Origin: Candidatus Limosilactobacillus faecipullorum | GTDB lineage: Bacteria > Bacillota > Bacilli > Lactobacillales > Lactobacillaceae | Assembly (NCBI GenBank): GCA_019118465.1 | Contig: DWYX01000026.1 | Location: 1-64,000, forward strand | Length of the DNA stretch: 64,000 bases | Direction of reading: 5' to 3' | Shown: positions 62,442 through 64,000 of the stretch, piece after piece | Position numbering within the stretch: position 1 is the first letter of the stretch | Layout of the letters: each line of letters starts with the position of its first letter | Position numbers and translations under genes: made by a program | The notes under the pieces: model-generated | What the model saw: only the letters and a program-made list of their open reading frames with translations | Database searches by the model: none | What the model was told of the DNA's origin: nothing

Positions 62442-63404
62442 ATGGAAAAAACGAAGAAAACCCACCGGTGGTGGAAATGGCTACTCGGCCTAGTCGCGTT
62501 GTACGTCATCTTAAATTTGGCTGCCGGTGCTTACTTTTTTAATGTCGCCATGGTGCCAAGTCATAAGTCCTTTGTTAGTGACCCGAACCAAGCTTTGAAG
62601 AAAAGCGATCCGCTGTATCACCAGAAGCGTTGGTTTAAAATCGCTAAAAAGCAAACTTGGCACATCACTTCAGCCAGTGGCAATTACCGCTTGGTTGCCG
62701 ACTATATTCCGGCGGCCCAGCCAAGCAAGAAGAGTGTCTTAATTGCCCACGGTTTTATGCAAAATAAGGAAAGTATGGGGGCCTACGCTTACCTTTTCCA
62801 CCAACTGGGCTACAACGTCTTGATGCCCGATGCCCGGGCTCACGGCCAGAGCCAAGGGAAATACATTGGTTACGGTTGGCCCGAGCGTTTTGATGAACGC
62901 AAATGGATTAATCGATTAATTCAAAAGAACGGTCAAAAGAGTCAGATTGTGATGTTCGGCGTCAGCATGGGAGGGGCCACCACGATGATGACGAGTGGAA
63001 TCAAGCTCCCAAGTCAAGTGAAGGCCTTTATTGAAGACTGTGGTTATACTAGTCTTCAAGCCGAACTTGACTACGAAGCTGGCAACTTGTACCACATTCC
63101 TAATGGGGTTCGGCAGCCAATTGAATGGGCTTTGAGCGGTATTAACCGGATGAAGAACGGTTTTTTTACGCAAAGCGCCTCGTCCGTGGCTTCCCTGCAG
63201 CACAATCATCGACCAATGCTCTTTATTCATGGGGCCGAGGATACTTTTGTGCCCACCAAGATGGTTTACCAAAATTACGCTGCTACTAAAGGTCCCAAAC
63301 AACTTTGGGTGGTACCGAAGGCCAAGCACGCTTCATCTTATGATACGGCCCAGAAGGCTTATCAAAGCCATATCGCTAAGTTCTTAAATCAATACGTTAA
63401 ATAA
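62442..63404 (+). CDS. membrane-anchored alpha/beta hydrolase
   Basis: A 320-residue protein with a signal-anchor helix (residues 10-33), then an extracellular alpha/beta hydrolase: VLIAHGFMQNKESM, MPDARAHGQSQG, nucleophile in FGVSMGGATT, acid in IHGAEDTFVP, H in KAKHASSYD. It resembles the cell-surface esterase or peptidase-like hydrolases common in lactobacilli; substrate unknown. The TAA stop overlaps a perfect Noc palindrome. Confidence 0.85.
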   Translation: MEKTKKTHRWWKWLLGLVALYVILNLAAGAYFFNVAMVPSHKSFVSDPNQALKKSDPLYHQKRWFKIAKKQTWHITSASGNYRLVADYIPAAQPSKKSVLIAHGFMQNKESMGAYAYLFHQLGYNVLMPDARAHGQSQGKYIGYGWPERFDERKWINRLIQKNGQKSQIVMFGVSMGGATTMMTSGIKLPSQVKAFIEDCGYTSLQAELDYEAGNLYHIPNGVRQPIEWALSGINRMKNGFFTQSASSVASLQHNHRPMLFIHGAEDTFVPTKMVYQNYAATKGPKQLWVVPKAKHASSYDTAQKAYQSHIAKFLNQYVK

Positions 63405-63417
63405 TTTCCCGGGAAAT
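63404..63417. promoter_or_regulatory. Noc-binding-site palindrome (NBS 7)
   Basis: Perfect ATTTCCCGGGAAAT; its first base is the last base of the hydrolase stop codon, the same placement as NBS 1-3. Confidence 0.75.
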
Positions 63418-63431
63418 AGAAGGAGAAAATC

Positions 63432-63806
63432 ATGTTTGCTAAAAATACTTCTGTCATGTTATATGTTGATGATCTCGCCGCTGAATGTACTTTCTGGCGG
63501 GCCATTGGCTTCCAAATTATTACCGATGAATGTGATGGCCCGGTCCCATACTTTGCCATGAAGACGGCCCCCGAAGCGACCTTGACCTTGATTGTTTACG
63601 ACCGGGACTTTATTAAGAAGACTTCTCCAGAAGTCGTGGATAATCAACCAAGCATTCTCTTTGAAGTCGCCGATCTGCAAGCCGTTTACCAACGGATTAA
63701 GGAAGTTAGTGACTTGGTTTCGCCAATTAACAACGAGCCGTTCCCAAACTTTGCTTTTCAATCTCCGGCCGGGAACTTCTATGCGGTAAAGGAAGCTAAT
63801 AATTAA
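63432..63806 (+). CDS. VOC (glyoxalase/bleomycin-resistance) superfamily protein
   Basis: A 124-residue protein with the VOC fold (MLYVDDLAAECTFWRAIGFQI; FQSPAGNFYAVKE). The family includes glyoxalases, dioxygenases and drug-binding proteins; the role is not determinable. GAAGGAG precedes ATG 63432, 27 bp behind the hydrolase gene, probably co-transcribed. Confidence 0.85.
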   Translation: MFAKNTSVMLYVDDLAAECTFWRAIGFQIITDECDGPVPYFAMKTAPEATLTLIVYDRDFIKKTSPEVVDNQPSILFEVADLQAVYQRIKEVSDLVSPINNEPFPNFAFQSPAGNFYAVKEANN

Positions 63807-63812
63807 ATAAAG

Positions 63813-63863
63813 ATAGCGATCAGAGTTAGTTCGGTGTTCGAGCTTAACTTTGATCGCTTTTTT
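63813..63863 (+). terminator. terminator of the VOC gene
   Basis: AGCGATCAGAGTTA / TAACTTTGATCGCT followed by TTTTT. Confidence 0.85.
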
Positions 63864-63911
63864 GGTTTCAATGACCCGGTTTGTAAAATTGGTATTTCGG
63901 ATAAATTTGTC

Positions 63912-63995
63912 TAACTTTCCGTAACTTAACCTTATTAGCGGTGGATACCGATGATACTAAAACAGCCATGCCGGAAGTGGTGAAATTGACGTAAG
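63912..63995 (+). pseudogene. possible C-terminal remnant of an acyl-CoA thioesterase gene
   Basis: Reads LTFRNLTLLAVDTDDTKTAM then PEVVKLT and stop. This resembles the last strand and tail of YkhA-type acyl-CoA hydrolases (LTFVAVD...PVPEV). Nothing upstream matches, so only the end remains. Confidence 0.3.
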
Positions 63996-64000
63996 CGAAT

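Overview
The window reads as the chromosome of a low-to-moderate G+C Lactobacillaceae member (roughly mid-40s % G+C by eye, strong AGGAGG-type ribosome sites, T-box leaders). A phosphoketolase gene, a LacS-type symporter with alpha-galactosidase, a mannose-family PTS and an accessory Sec/serine-rich adhesin locus together point to a heterofermentative, host-associated Limosilactobacillus-like species. Species level is inference.

Layout. 1-3.1 kb: a nucleoside hydrolase between two copies of a tiny holin-like type I toxin cassette (one rearranged by a 13-bp deletion), then a zeta-like P-loop kinase with a small partner. 3.4-6.2 kb: a large primase-helicase of the TOTE-conflict type. 6.2-11.4 kb: AraC regulator, GPH symporter with EIIA tail and GH36 alpha-galactosidase, with a cre-like site. 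11.5-13 kb: membrane-anchored flavodoxin-like protein with no usual start codon, and a small membrane protein. 13-16 kb: Met T-box and metQ-metN-metI. 16-27.5 kb: M20 peptidase, aminotransferase, Nudix-thioesterase fusion, T-box-controlled NhaC-family transporter, phosphoketolase, feruloyl-esterase-like hydrolase, YbjQ protein, GMP reductase. 27.7-33.8 kb: two tandem paralogous peptide-signalling cassettes, each with a sensor kinase, a LytTR regulator, a double-glycine-leader peptide and a tiny membrane protein (probable immunity), plus the decayed end of an ABC exporter. 33.9-42.5 kb: msrA, NatAB-like ABC transporter (ATPase frameshifted), UspA, two small genes, an unassigned structured RNA, an OmpR/VanS-like two-component pair, azlCD. 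42.7-57.6 kb: complete-looking accessory Sec operon (secY2-asp1-asp2-asp3-secA2-small protein-gtfA-gtfB), the LPxTG serine-rich repeat adhesin it should export, and a Gtf3-like glycosyltransferase; asp3 has a nonsense codon and gtf3 a frameshift. 57.6-60.8 kb: man PTS operon with manO. 61-64 kb: methyltransferase plus XRE regulator, membrane-anchored hydrolase, VOC protein, and a thioesterase remnant.

Overarching signals. (1) Seven copies (plus one weaker) of a 14-bp palindrome ATTTCCCGGGAAAT, the Noc nucleoid-occlusion site known from Bacillus; four lie exactly on stop codons and three are read in frame as Phe-Pro-Gly-Asn. (2) Three genes are broken by one base in an A-run. (3) A dispersed ~240-bp element sits directly behind stop codons, with a covarying head hairpin and a terminator tail. 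(4) The duplicated double-glycine peptide cassettes look like an undescribed bacteriocin or pheromone system.
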